In this document: positions 27,582 to 36,377 of the stretch, piece after piece
How positions within the stretch are numbered: the stretch's first letter is position 1
Layout of the letters: every line of letters starts with the position of its first letter
Source: a bacterium
GTDB taxonomy: Bacteria; Eisenbacteria; RBG-16-71-46; CAIMUX01
Direction: 5' to 3'
DNA: 64,000 bases
Assembly (NCBI GenBank): GCA_030431975.1
Contig: JAUIHP010000008.1
Coordinates: forward strand, 190,182 to 254,181
Position numbers and translations under genes: made by a program
The notes under the pieces: generated by a model
Database searches by the model: none
Told to the model about the DNA's origin: nothing
What the model saw: the letters and a program-made list of their open reading frames with translations, nothing else

Positions 27582-29162
27582 CTACTCCATCCCGCCAAAG
27601 GGAGCATCGACCCAACCGAATGCTTCCCCGCCGGAGTCTTTCCGAGCCCCCGTTTCGCGATCGAGGACTGCGACGCAACGGTCGTAGAGGGCGTCGGCTT
27701 CTTCCGGGCTGTTCCCAATGCAGGTCACGCCGAGCTTCCCGTACTGGGAAAGGCCGCCGATCATGTGGAAGACGACCCCCGTTTCCGTCGACGGACGGAA
27801 CTGCAGTCGATTGGCGATGAGAATGTCCATGAGGTCATCCGGAAGCAGTCCGCGGTAGTGGGGCGACTTCAGATTGTCGGTGGAGAAATAGAATTTCGGC
27901 TCTCCGCGAGCTGATAGGTGGAGCCCGGACTCCGCGTCCAACTCTCCACCGGTCAGAAACTGGAGCGCCATGTACGGATGGGTCGTGCCCCCCATTCGCA
28001 GGTTGATCTCGATGGCATGGATGTCGAAGTTCCCCGACTCATCGGAGATGACCATGAAGTCGAGACCGAAGCGGCTGATGACCCCGTACTGACTGAGACA
28101 CTTTGCGACGCGCCAGCCGTAGTCCTGCAGCGTCGTCCGATAGGACTGGTCCGCCGGGAACCGGCAACCGACGTAAACCTGTCCCGTCGGCCCGCCCAAG
28201 ACTTGTTCGTGCGTCGAAACGAGAGTCGGTTCGCCGGTCGGAGTGATGCGCATCTGCACGCTCGGCGACTTCGTCGAGTGCCCGGAGACGAACTCCTCGA
28301 CGACGCCCCCCATGCGGGAAAGCTGCGAGAGGAACTTCTTCAGGTTCTCGTCTTCGGCGGACCACTTCATCTCGGTGAGGGCCTGTCGCAGCTGGGATCG
28401 ACGTCCAGACTCGTCCGACTCGCGCGTGGACGGGAACTGGAAGAGCGCGTTCCCCTGTCCGGCGAAGCCTTCGTTCAGCTTTACGACAGCGGCACGCGGC
28501 GGAGACGGCTCTGACCAGAGATCCTCGAGCCCTTGAAGAAGTTCGTCCTCACTGTGAATGTTCTCGATCCCGCGCGGGGCCGGCACGGCGCTCTCCTTGA
28601 AGACGCCACGGGCACCGGACTTGGTTCCGTACGACAAACGGTCGGGGTGGACTCCGTTCAGCGGAATGCCCAACTCGACGGCGAGGCGCCTCTCCCGGTC
28701 TGTGGAGTTGAAGCAGGTCAGATAGGCGCGGCTGGTGTCGCCGATCGCGTGGCGAATCCGTTGCACCAGTCGCGGCCGCGCCAGGATCTTGTCCGTCAAC
28801 GCCTCCGGACTTCCGTCAAAGACCGAGAACATCTGCAGACGACGTCGAGCATGGCCGCTGGGAACGCCGTAGAGAAGTTGCAGGTAGTAGTCGACGATCT
28901 CCGGATGGATCGGGTGGCTCGTGACGTAGACGAGGCGTGCAGCGGGATTGGTCAGGCGAATCAGCGTGAAGAGAAGGCGCTCTTCGTAGAACGGAACACC
29001 CTGGATCTTGGTCAGCTCCGTTTGGTCGAAGCTGATCGACGGAACGACGACCGACGTGTGTTCCCAGGACGTTCCGCCTGAAATTTGCCTCCACAGTTCG
29101 GGAAGCTTGTCTTCCAGTGCCTCGAACTGCGCCCGAATCCGGTCCTCGTCGACATTCACCAA
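27582..29162 (-). CDS. PGM1-like ATP-grasp peptide/carboxylate-amine ligase
   Basis: 526 aa starting at TTG 29162 (GTG 29159 is equally possible), with AAGGAG upstream. The N-terminal pre-ATP-grasp domain ('VVVPSISFDQTELTKIQG', 'RLVYVTSHPIHPEIVDYYL') precedes an ATP-grasp core with 'AAVVKLNEGFAGQGNALF' as the nucleotide lysine/glycine loop. The metal site is 'IHAIEINLRMGGTTHPYM'. This layout matches PGM1, the peptide ligase of pheganomycin biosynthesis, and related orphan proteins. No peptide precursor or other biosynthetic enzyme is next to it, so the substrate is unknown. It lies 185 bases downstream of hutU, without an obvious terminator between them. Confidence 0.72.
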   Translation of the reverse strand: MVNVDEDRIRAQFEALEDKLPELWRQISGGTSWEHTSVVVPSISFDQTELTKIQGVPFYEERLLFTLIRLTNPAARLVYVTSHPIHPEIVDYYLQLLYGVPSGHARRRLQMFSVFDGSPEALTDKILARPRLVQRIRHAIGDTSRAYLTCFNSTDRERRLAVELGIPLNGVHPDRLSYGTKSGARGVFKESAVPAPRGIENIHSEDELLQGLEDLWSEPSPPRAAVVKLNEGFAGQGNALFQFPSTRESDESGRRSQLRQALTEMKWSAEDENLKKFLSQLSRMGGVVEEFVSGHSTKSPSVQMRITPTGEPTLVSTHEQVLGGPTGQVYVGCRFPADQSYRTTLQDYGWRVAKCLSQYGVISRFGLDFMVISDESGNFDIHAIEINLRMGGTTHPYMALQFLTGGELDAESGLHLSARGEPKFYFSTDNLKSPHYRGLLPDDLMDILIANRLQFRPSTETGVVFHMIGGLSQYGKLGVTCIGNSPEEADALYDRCVAVLDRETGARKDSGGEAFGWVDAPFGGME

Positions 29163-29347
29163 GCCGTCACTCCTTGATTGCTATCGGTGTTATGAAAGAG
29201 AGGATGTTTCTTCTCTGTTCCACGCTACCCATTCCCATCAGCACCACAGAGGTGCGTTCCCCCAGCCCGTTGTAGTCGACCGTAACCAAGGTCCGCTGCG
29301 GTGAAGACCTTCATGAATCGATCGGTCACTTGTCCGGTTGACCTGGA

Positions 29348-31021
29348 CTATCCCTCCGCCATCGGCACGCGAACACCTTTCTCCCGCGCGCAGGCCATCG
29401 CCTCTTCGTAGCCGGCGTCGACGTGACGGATCACTCCCATTCCCGGGTCCGAGGTCAGAACTCGTTCCAGTCGCCGCGCTGCTTCGTCCGTCCCGTCGGC
29501 AACCACGACCATTCCGGCGTGGATGGAGTTTCCGATCCCGACCCCGCCGCCGTGATGAACGGACACCCAGTGGGCGCCGGCCGCCGTGTTGACCAGCGCG
29601 TTCAGGATCGGCCAGTCCGCCACCGCGTCTGATCCGTCCTTCATCGCTTCGGTCTCGCGGAAGGGCGAGGCGACCGAACCGGAGTCGAGATGATCACGTC
29701 CAACGACGATGGGTGCGGAGATCTCGCCTTTGCGAACCAGGTCATTGAGATGGAGCCCGAACTTGGCCCGATCCCCGTAGCCGAGCCAACAGATTCGTGA
29801 CGGCAGGCCCTGCCAGGCGACCCGCTCCTGCGCCATGGGAATCCAGCGGGCAAGCACCGGATCGTCGGGAAAGAGCTCCAGCGCGGCGCGGTCGGTTCGG
29901 TGGATGTCGGCAGGATCTCCGGACAGCGCGACCCAACGGAACGGACCTTTGCCGCGACAGAAGAGCGGACGAATGTAAGCCGGGACGAAACCCGGATAGT
30001 CGAAGGCCCGCTCGAATCCGGCTTCCTTGGCCGCTCCGCGCAGATTGTTTCCGTAGTCGACAACGATGCGCCCCGCGTCGAGGAAGTCGACCATGGCGGC
30101 GCAGTGACGGGCCATCGAAGCCATCGAGCGCTCGACGTAGCCTTTCGGATCCTTCTCGCGCAGCGCGAGCGCGTCTTCGAGGGAGAGACCGTGCGGGACA
30201 TATCCTCCCAGTGGATCGTGGGCTGAGGTCTGATCCGTGACGAGGTCCGGAGCCGCGCCACGCTGGACCAGTTCGGGCAGAACGTCGGCAGCGTTACCGA
30301 GAAGCCCGATCGAGACGGCCTCTTTCTTCGCCACCGCCTCATCGACCCAGCGTAGTGCTTCGTCAAGCGATGCCGTCGACTTGTCGAGGTACCGGGTTTC
30401 CAGCCGTCGCTCGATGCGGTGCGGATCAACCTCGACGCAGAGCGCGACCCCGCCCGCCATGGTCACGGCCAGCGGCTGTGCGCCTCCCATTCCACCGAGA
30501 CCGGCGGTCAGAACCCAACGTCCGGCCAGGTCGCCACCGAAGTGTTGCCGGGCGGCCTCGGCAAAGGTTTCGTGGGTCCCCTGGAGAATGCCCTGCGTGC
30601 CGATGTAGATCCAGGAACCGGCCGTCATCTGGCCGTACATCATGAGACCCTTCGCTTCGAGTTCGCGGAAGTAGTCCCAGTTTCCCCAGCGCGGAACGAG
30701 GTTGGAGTTTGCGATGAGGACGCGCGGCGACTCCGGATGCGTGCGGAAGACTCCGACCGGCTTTCCGGACTGGACGAGCAACGTCTCGTCCGATTTCAGA
30801 GTGGTCAATGTCCGGACGATGGCATCGAAAGCCGGCCAGCTACGAGCTGCCCGCCCCGTGCCCCCGTAGACGACGAGCTCGTCCGGGTTCTCGGCCACCT
30901 CCGGATCGAGGTTGTTCATGAGCATGCGAAGGGCAGCTTCCTGCGGCCACCCCTGGCACGTGAGATTCGTTCCTCGCGCCGCGCGGACCGGGCGGGCGCC
31001 TGTCATCGTCGCCGTGGACAT
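29348..31021 (-). CDS. hutU: Urocanate hydratase
   Basis: 557 aa from ATG 31021, with GGAGG four bases upstream (a GTG/ATG reading from 31048 has none). The length is normal for the family. It converts urocanate to imidazolone propionate with bound NAD, the step before HutI. Recognisable segments are '[11 protein letters not shown]', '[25 protein letters not shown]', '[19 protein letters not shown]', '[16 protein letters not shown]', '[12 protein letters not shown]' and the C-terminal '[18 protein letters not shown]'. It is on the same strand as hutI but not contiguous with it. Confidence 0.96.
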   Translation of the reverse strand: MSTATMTGARPVRAARGTNLTCQGWPQEAALRMLMNNLDPEVAENPDELVVYGGTGRAARSWPAFDAIVRTLTTLKSDETLLVQSGKPVGVFRTHPESPRVLIANSNLVPRWGNWDYFRELEAKGLMMYGQMTAGSWIYIGTQGILQGTHETFAEAARQHFGGDLAGRWVLTAGLGGMGGAQPLAVTMAGGVALCVEVDPHRIERRLETRYLDKSTASLDEALRWVDEAVAKKEAVSIGLLGNAADVLPELVQRGAAPDLVTDQTSAHDPLGGYVPHGLSLEDALALREKDPKGYVERSMASMARHCAAMVDFLDAGRIVVDYGNNLRGAAKEAGFERAFDYPGFVPAYIRPLFCRGKGPFRWVALSGDPADIHRTDRAALELFPDDPVLARWIPMAQERVAWQGLPSRICWLGYGDRAKFGLHLNDLVRKGEISAPIVVGRDHLDSGSVASPFRETEAMKDGSDAVADWPILNALVNTAAGAHWVSVHHGGGVGIGNSIHAGMVVVADGTDEAARRLERVLTSDPGMGVIRHVDAGYEEAMACAREKGVRVPMAEG

Positions 31022-31090
31022 GGATCCTCCATGGTTCGGTGCGATCATCGGTGCGGATCATGGTTTGCGTTCGAGAATAGCACCGAAGTC

Positions 31091-33184
31091 TTACGAAGGG
31101 TTCGCGAACCACTCCTCCCCCGACGCAGCGATCTCGTCCCAGGCCGAGGCTTCGCGAAGCGGAACTCCGACCGCCTCCGCGAACTGCGCCCCGTAGCCGC
31201 GCTGGCGGATGCGCGGGTCCGCGACGATGAAGAGACCGCGGTCCCCCCGTCGGCGGATCAGTCGGCCGAAGCCCTGACGGAACCTCAGGATCGCCTCGGG
31301 AAGGTAATAGGTCGCGAACGGGTCTTTGCCGCCCGCCTTGATTCGTTCGACCCGCGCTTCGACCAGAGGATCGGAGGGCACGAGGAACGGCAGGCGGGTC
31401 AGCACGAGAATTTCCAGTTCCTGCCCCGGAAAGTCGACCCCTTCCCAGAACGACGCGGCTCCCAAAAGGACGCCTTCCTTGCCGTCGATGAACTGGCTGC
31501 GGATCTGGCGCCGTCCGCCCGACAGCCCCTGGGCCAGCAGCGGAATCCCGCGGGCGGCGAGCGGCCCTTCGAGGAGCTTCGCCACCTTTCGCAGCGCATC
31601 GTGCGAGGTGAAGAGGACCAGGGTCTTCCGGCCCAGACGGGTCACCAGCTCTTCGATTCCGGAAGCGATCGTCGGCACGAAGTCCGGGCTGTTCGGCTCG
31701 GGCGCTCCGGTGTGGACCCAGGCCTGCACCTGCTCCTTCAGTTGAAACGGGGTCGGCAAGGCCAGAGTCTCCCGAACCGCTTCGGGAATTCCGAGTTTGT
31801 CGGCCATGAGACCGAAGTCACCGAGCACCGAAAGTGTCGCGGAGGTCACGATCACCGACCGCTTCTTCTGGTAGAGGGACTCGCGAAGATAGCGGCCGCT
31901 TTCCAGCGGAGTCGTTCGCAAGGTCACGCCACCCGGCCCCGCCGGATCGATCCAGTAGACATGGTCCCGTTCGGTCGGCGCGACCAGATTCTCGAGCTGG
32001 CCCAGCGACTCGAAGGCACGCTCCAATCGGCGCCGCGCTTCGCGAAGCGCCGCCGGCTCCCGCAGTTCGCCTCCCTCGTCATCAAAGAGACTCGCCACTT
32101 CGTCGACGCGGGGTTGAAAGCGGCGAAGATGCTCGGCCCACTGACGGCAGAATTCCATGCATGCCTCGGGCAAACCTTCCGTCTGGTTGGACGACGGCCC
32201 GAAGCGGGCGCGCTCCTTTCCGCGAGGAAAAAGCCGCGAGCCGCGCACTTCGTTCCAGAAACCGCGCCCCGATTTGAGGAGCAAACCGGTCTCCCGATCC
32301 AATTCACGCAATCGCTCGAGCACAGACTTTCGGGTCTCGGCATGAGTCACGATGCGAAGGACCCGCCGCAGATCGTCGGTGACGCCCGGCTCTCCGCGGC
32401 CGCCCAGTCCCTTGAGAGACGACTCCAGGGACGCCTCCGACACCGCGTAACTCAGCGGTCCGGCCGCTGCTTCGGGAAGGTGGTGACCCTCGTCGAGAAT
32501 GACCGCCTCGTAGTCCGGGACGCCACCGCCCTTCCCCAACAGGTCGAGCACGAACAAGGCGTGGTTGACGATGATGATGTGCGCATCCTTGGCCCGCTTT
32601 CTCGACCTCTTGTAGAAGCAGCCGGTCTCTGCGTTGCAGCGAGCCGAGGCACAGAAGCGCTCGTCACTGGCGATTCGGGACAGAACCGCGCGATCCCGGA
32701 AGGAAAGCTCCGGGGCCTCCGAGAAGTCTCCCGTCTCTGTGACCTCGACCCATCCGGCCAGCAGTCGAACGACCCGCTCCCCTTCCGTGGTCCCGTCGGC
32801 TTCTTCGAGAAAGCTCTCCCACCGGGCACGGCACAGATAGTTTCCCCGTCCCTTGAGCACGACAGCCCGGATCTCCCGGTCAACCATGCGGGCGATGCGC
32901 GGGATTTCCTTTTCCAGGATCTGGTCCTGAAGAGTCTTCGTGTGGGTCGAGATGACCACCGGCTGGTCTTCACGCTGTGCGTAGAGAATGGCCGGCATCA
33001 GGTAGGAAAGCGACTTCCCGACGCCCGTGGGGGCTTCGATCAGGTTCGCTCCCCCGTATTCCAGGACGTCCCAAACCGCCGAAGCCATCTCGGCCTGCTG
33101 GGGTCGCACCTCGAAGTCCGGGGCCAGTACCCGGGAGAGTGTTCCCTGAGGTGCAAAGGCTTCTTCGATCCGGGTCCGGCTCAT
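31091..33184 (-). CDS. dinG: DinG/XPD-family ATP-dependent helicase
   Basis: 697-aa superfamily 2 helicase. Walker A is 'EAPTGVGKS' (50-58) and motif II is DEGH ('VILDEGHH'). Four cysteines suitable for the Fe-S cluster lie between them ('YLCRARW', then 'FCASARCNAETGCF'). Motifs V/VI appear as 'LLGAASFWEGVDFPG' and 'QGFGRLIRRRGDRG'. DinG-type enzymes unwind damaged or structured DNA, including G-quadruplexes and R-loops. It overlaps the DUF2304 gene start-to-stop (ATGA), an unusual operon partner, so its expression is tied to the glycosyltransferase unit. The precise subfamily (DinG or YoaA) is not resolved. Confidence 0.88.
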   Translation of the reverse strand: MSRTRIEEAFAPQGTLSRVLAPDFEVRPQQAEMASAVWDVLEYGGANLIEAPTGVGKSLSYLMPAILYAQREDQPVVISTHTKTLQDQILEKEIPRIARMVDREIRAVVLKGRGNYLCRARWESFLEEADGTTEGERVVRLLAGWVEVTETGDFSEAPELSFRDRAVLSRIASDERFCASARCNAETGCFYKRSRKRAKDAHIIIVNHALFVLDLLGKGGGVPDYEAVILDEGHHLPEAAAGPLSYAVSEASLESSLKGLGGRGEPGVTDDLRRVLRIVTHAETRKSVLERLRELDRETGLLLKSGRGFWNEVRGSRLFPRGKERARFGPSSNQTEGLPEACMEFCRQWAEHLRRFQPRVDEVASLFDDEGGELREPAALREARRRLERAFESLGQLENLVAPTERDHVYWIDPAGPGGVTLRTTPLESGRYLRESLYQKKRSVIVTSATLSVLGDFGLMADKLGIPEAVRETLALPTPFQLKEQVQAWVHTGAPEPNSPDFVPTIASGIEELVTRLGRKTLVLFTSHDALRKVAKLLEGPLAARGIPLLAQGLSGGRRQIRSQFIDGKEGVLLGAASFWEGVDFPGQELEILVLTRLPFLVPSDPLVEARVERIKAGGKDPFATYYLPEAILRFRQGFGRLIRRRGDRGLFIVADPRIRQRGYGAQFAEAVGVPLREASAWDEIAASGEEWFANPS

Positions 33185-33705
33185 CGCTGTTCTCCATCTG
33201 AGGTGCTGTTGGGGGTGGAACGGGAGTCGGATCCGATGCGCCCGCCCGGTCCTGAGGTACCGCTCGTTCCGGCGGGCGCGTCCGGCCTGGAACGCCCGGC
33301 GCCCGAAGTTCCGCCGGAGTCCCGGCCATCAAAGTCGCTGGGACGGTTGGGTGGCTCGGGACCATCCCTTGGTCCCATCCCGACATCGAGCAACGCTTTT
33401 TCCTGCGCGACCCGCCGCAGGCGGTCAGAGAGAGTCGAGACCCGAACCGAAAGCTGGAAGAGAATGATCAGCAGGCAGAAGGAAAGGACCAGGAAGAAGA
33501 ACGCCGGCGGATAGTCGATCCCGACCCAGGCCGCCAGCCGGTCGGCACTCTTCTGAAAGACGGCCGCGGCGACGATGACCACCCCGAGACCGATCCAGAG
33601 CGCACTGTACTCGAACTGAATCCGGCTCTTGCGCTGCGACCGCAGAACAACGAGCAGCAGGATGAGACCCAGCCCGGCGACGAAGATGCGAGCCTGTGGT
33701 GTCAC
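33181..33705 (-). CDS. DUF2304 membrane protein
   Basis: 174 aa. Three membrane helices (about residues 5-20, 33-52 and 67-88) with the DUF2304 pattern 'RIQFEYSALWIGLGVVI' are followed by a short coiled coil ('RVSTLSDRLRRVAQEKALL'). A Pro/Gly/Asp-rich cytoplasmic tail of about 70 residues is longer than usual. DUF2304 proteins typically sit next to polyprenyl-phosphate glycosyltransferases and may help membrane sugar transfer. Here the GT2 gene overlaps upstream and dinG overlaps downstream, both by 4 bases. Confidence 0.75.
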   Translation of the reverse strand: MTPQARIFVAGLGLILLLVVLRSQRKSRIQFEYSALWIGLGVVIVAAAVFQKSADRLAAWVGIDYPPAFFFLVLSFCLLIILFQLSVRVSTLSDRLRRVAQEKALLDVGMGPRDGPEPPNRPSDFDGRDSGGTSGAGRSRPDAPAGTSGTSGPGGRIGSDSRSTPNSTSDGEQR

Positions 33706-34541
33706 ACGACCTTCCTTTCCCGGCGTGAGGTCAACTCCCGACGCGAGGTCAACAGAAGCGCGATCGATACGAGCATCTTGGCGACGTAGTAGATCGGCTT
33801 CAGACCCGAGTGAATGGAGGCGCCTTCGCTTTCATACATGTCGACCGGAATCTCGGTGACGCGGAATCCGGCCAACCCGACCCGGATCAGCACGTCCGCG
33901 TCCGGGTAGTCGGGCGGAAAGAAGTCGCCTTCGGCATAGAAGCGCACCAATCTTGGAGAAAGCGCCTGGTACCCGGTGGTCGGATCCGTGATCCGGCGTC
34001 CCAGAACCCAGCCCGAGATCCCGCCGAACAGCTTCATGCCCAAACGGCGGACCAGCGGTGCCCGGTAGCGGCGCGCTCCGTCGAGAAAGCGGGAGCCCAG
34101 AACGAGGTCAAACCCGTTTTCCAGTTCGGCAAGCAGCTTCCGAAGAAACTCCGGTTCGTGTTGGCCGTCCGCATCCAGTTGCAGGACAGCCCGGGCCCCA
34201 CGCCGGGCCGCATACAAATAGCCCGTTTGGATCGCCGCCCCGTAGCCCAGGTTGATCGGATGGGAGGCGACCCGCACCCCGGCCGCTCGAGCGACCTCGG
34301 CCGTGCGGTCGGTCGAACCGTCGTTGATGACGAGCACCTCGGCTTCAGGCAATGCCTGACGAACTTTCGGCAGCACGCCGGGAAGGGAGCGTTCTTCGTT
34401 CCAGGCCGGGATGATGATCACGATGGGGCCAGTGGCCGAACCGGTGGCAGGGCCGAGGGCCGGACTGGGGGCCGGATCGGTGGCAGCGCCAAGGGCCGGG
34501 CCGGTGGCCGAGTCGCGGGATGTCGAATGCTCGTTCGCCAT
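33702..34541 (-). CDS. Family 2 glycosyltransferase, dolichol-phosphate-mannose-synthase-like
   Basis: 279 aa from ATG 34541; a reading from 34577 adds 12 residues. A Gly/Pro/Ala/Thr-rich stretch of about 35 residues opens the protein. The GT-A fold then runs 'VIIIPAWNEERSLPGVL', 'LVINDGSTDRT', 'LQLDADGQHEPEFL' (DxD) and 'LVLGSRFLDGARRYR'. The C-terminus has weakly hydrophobic helices and 'YMYESEGASIHSGLK'-like acceptor-side residues. It most likely transfers a sugar from a nucleotide donor to a polyprenyl phosphate at the inner membrane, working with the overlapping DUF2304 gene. Confidence 0.85.
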   Translation of the reverse strand: MANEHSTSRDSATGPALGAATDPAPSPALGPATGSATGPIVIIIPAWNEERSLPGVLPKVRQALPEAEVLVINDGSTDRTAEVARAAGVRVASHPINLGYGAAIQTGYLYAARRGARAVLQLDADGQHEPEFLRKLLAELENGFDLVLGSRFLDGARRYRAPLVRRLGMKLFGGISGWVLGRRITDPTTGYQALSPRLVRFYAEGDFFPPDYPDADVLIRVGLAGFRVTEIPVDMYESEGASIHSGLKPIYYVAKMLVSIALLLTSRRELTSRRERKVV

Positions 34542-34592
34542 TCGGCGCAGACTACCCAAAGGCGAAGACCAGCGCAAAGGCCGGTCGTGAAG

Positions 34593-36377
34593 TCAGGGCA
34601 GTCGAACAGCTTGGCTGTCCGTTCCTCCCTTGGACGACTCCACCCGAACCCGCGCATTACCTCCCCCCGCGACGAGGAAGACCGCGTCGACCCGTCCCAA
34701 GCCCGGAATCGACTCCAGGAGCAACCGACTCGGTCGCGCCTCCTGCCAAACCACCTGGTCGCGCCTTTGCGGGTCGGGCAGCCGGCCGGCGCGAATGACC
34801 TCCACCCCTTCGACGACGACCGCGTTCCGCGGCGTGATCTGATTGGAGACATCGTGGGCCGAACGGCTCGGGATCACCCCCTCGTTCTCCACCGTGACCC
34901 AAAGTCGACGTAGACCGCCACCCAGGTTTTCCGTTTCGACGCCCGCGATCCGGACTCGCGGCATGCACTCGGCGTGGTACAGGGTGAAAACCGTGTTGCG
35001 GTGCAGCTCTTCTTCCAACAGGAAGCCGGGAGGTACACGACCGAAGTTCTTCGGCGTTCCGCCGATCTCGACACGCCCGTACTGCGGATGGTCGAACTCG
35101 GTCCAGGGAGTCCATCCCTCGCCCATCAGGACGAGGTCGCGGAAGGTTTGCGACTCCCGTTGTCCGTCGGCGCCCGAGGCGGCACTGCGACGGAAGTAGT
35201 TGTCGCGGTCCCACATCTCGTTCGTGAAGCTGAGGATGCCCAGCCCGCCGTAGAACCAGTCGAACTCTCCGCCCCAGACTGTGTAGAGGTCGTCCCAGAC
35301 AACCAGCGACTCGTAATGGGGAAGCATTTCCTCGCCGCGCTCCGCGATGAAACGAAGGACGGCGTCATCTTCGGATGCGAGGATGCCGCCTTCCTGACCC
35401 GGTCCGCGGAGGATCATGCCGCCCGCGTTGTGGTAGGTCTGGACCGCAGCAATGTTCGGACGAGCCGCCACGTAGTTGGAGACGGCGCGGGTGTTCGGAA
35501 GTGAAAACGGGTAGTCGTGGGCACCGTACTGAACACTCTCCGGCTGCCAACCCCAGGGCCAGTTTCGATTCGGGTCGTAGCCGCCCGGACCATCCTCGTT
35601 GATCTGGCCATCGCCATCGTTGTCGAAGCCTTCCCAGCCCAGTTGCCGGTAGCTGCCCTTCTCGTCCCGGTCGACCTCACGAAGCAGAAAGTCCGGAAAG
35701 TCCGGGTCCGGCTCGTGGCGACCCCACTCGTCTTTGATCCGCATGCTCGTGATGTGGCCGTCGCCATCCATGTCGTCCGGCCCGTCCTCGTCAAAACGGC
35801 CGTCCCCATCGTTGTCGACCGGAACCACTCCGCCTCGAAAGAGATGAGGATTGGCTGGGTTTTCGAACCAGTGGTCGCGACCATCCGGATTGATCGTGGG
35901 GACCAGATAGAAAGCCTTCTCGTCGAGCAGCTTCGTGATCCGATCCACTTTGCCGTAGGACTCGAGAAGCATCCAGGCCGTATAGGCGACGACATCCCCG
36001 GCCTGTACTTCGTTGCCGTGAATGTTTCCGTCGATGTACATGGCCGGCTTTTCCCGAGCGGGTCCGGTCGCTTCGTTCGTCACTTCCAATGCGAGGATGC
36101 TGCGGCCTTCGTAGCTCTTTCCCAGCTCGACCAGTTCGGCCAATTGCGGGTACGCCTGATGAAGCTCACGAAGGATCCGGTGAAGACCGTCCGTGTCGGA
36201 GAATCGGTTCCAGTGCACCTCGACCTTCGGGTCGGTTGGTGTTCCCAAACCCATGAGGCTCGCCGCAGACACGGTGGCCGGGCTCCAGATAGCCAGGACG
36301 GATGGGATGGCTAGGATGAGGCATGCGAACAGTGCGCGACGTGAGGTCCGGTCTGACTTCAAGACTGTTCGACTCAT
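34593..36377 (-). CDS. Secreted M14 zinc carboxypeptidase with calcium-binding-type inserts
   Basis: 594 aa from ATG 36377 with GGAGGA upstream. A signal peptide covers residues 1-40. Zinc ligands H120 and E123 ('GNIHGNE'), substrate-binding 'NRNWPW', the third ligand in 'QTYHNAG' and the catalytic base in 'SFTNEMWD' are all present, so it should be active. The M14 fold is interrupted by Asp-rich DxDxDG loops ('DNDGDGRFDEDG', 'DMDGDG', 'DNDGDGQINEDG') that look like calcium sites. The C-terminal 100 residues form a beta domain. Its start overlaps the stop of a degenerate M14 paralogue (ATGA). Confidence 0.9.
   Translation of the reverse strand: MSRTVLKSDRTSRRALFACLILAIPSVLAIWSPATVSAASLMGLGTPTDPKVEVHWNRFSDTDGLHRILRELHQAYPQLAELVELGKSYEGRSILALEVTNEATGPAREKPAMYIDGNIHGNEVQAGDVVAYTAWMLLESYGKVDRITKLLDEKAFYLVPTINPDGRDHWFENPANPHLFRGGVVPVDNDGDGRFDEDGPDDMDGDGHITSMRIKDEWGRHEPDPDFPDFLLREVDRDEKGSYRQLGWEGFDNDGDGQINEDGPGGYDPNRNWPWGWQPESVQYGAHDYPFSLPNTRAVSNYVAARPNIAAVQTYHNAGGMILRGPGQEGGILASEDDAVLRFIAERGEEMLPHYESLVVWDDLYTVWGGEFDWFYGGLGILSFTNEMWDRDNYFRRSAASGADGQRESQTFRDLVLMGEGWTPWTEFDHPQYGRVEIGGTPKNFGRVPPGFLLEEELHRNTVFTLYHAECMPRVRIAGVETENLGGGLRRLWVTVENEGVIPSRSAHDVSNQITPRNAVVVEGVEVIRAGRLPDPQRRDQVVWQEARPSRLLLESIPGLGRVDAVFLVAGGGNARVRVESSKGGTDSQAVRLP

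Noticed and set aside
29163..29347. tRNA gene or riboswitch in the gap after hutU
   Set aside because: No cloverleaf arms or T-loop GTTCGA sequence were found, and the only hairpin is short and weak.
30419..33514. 1031-codon plus-strand open frame opposite hutU and dinG
   Set aside because: Antisense shadow of two well-recognised proteins; its translation is Arg/Asp-rich with no domain.
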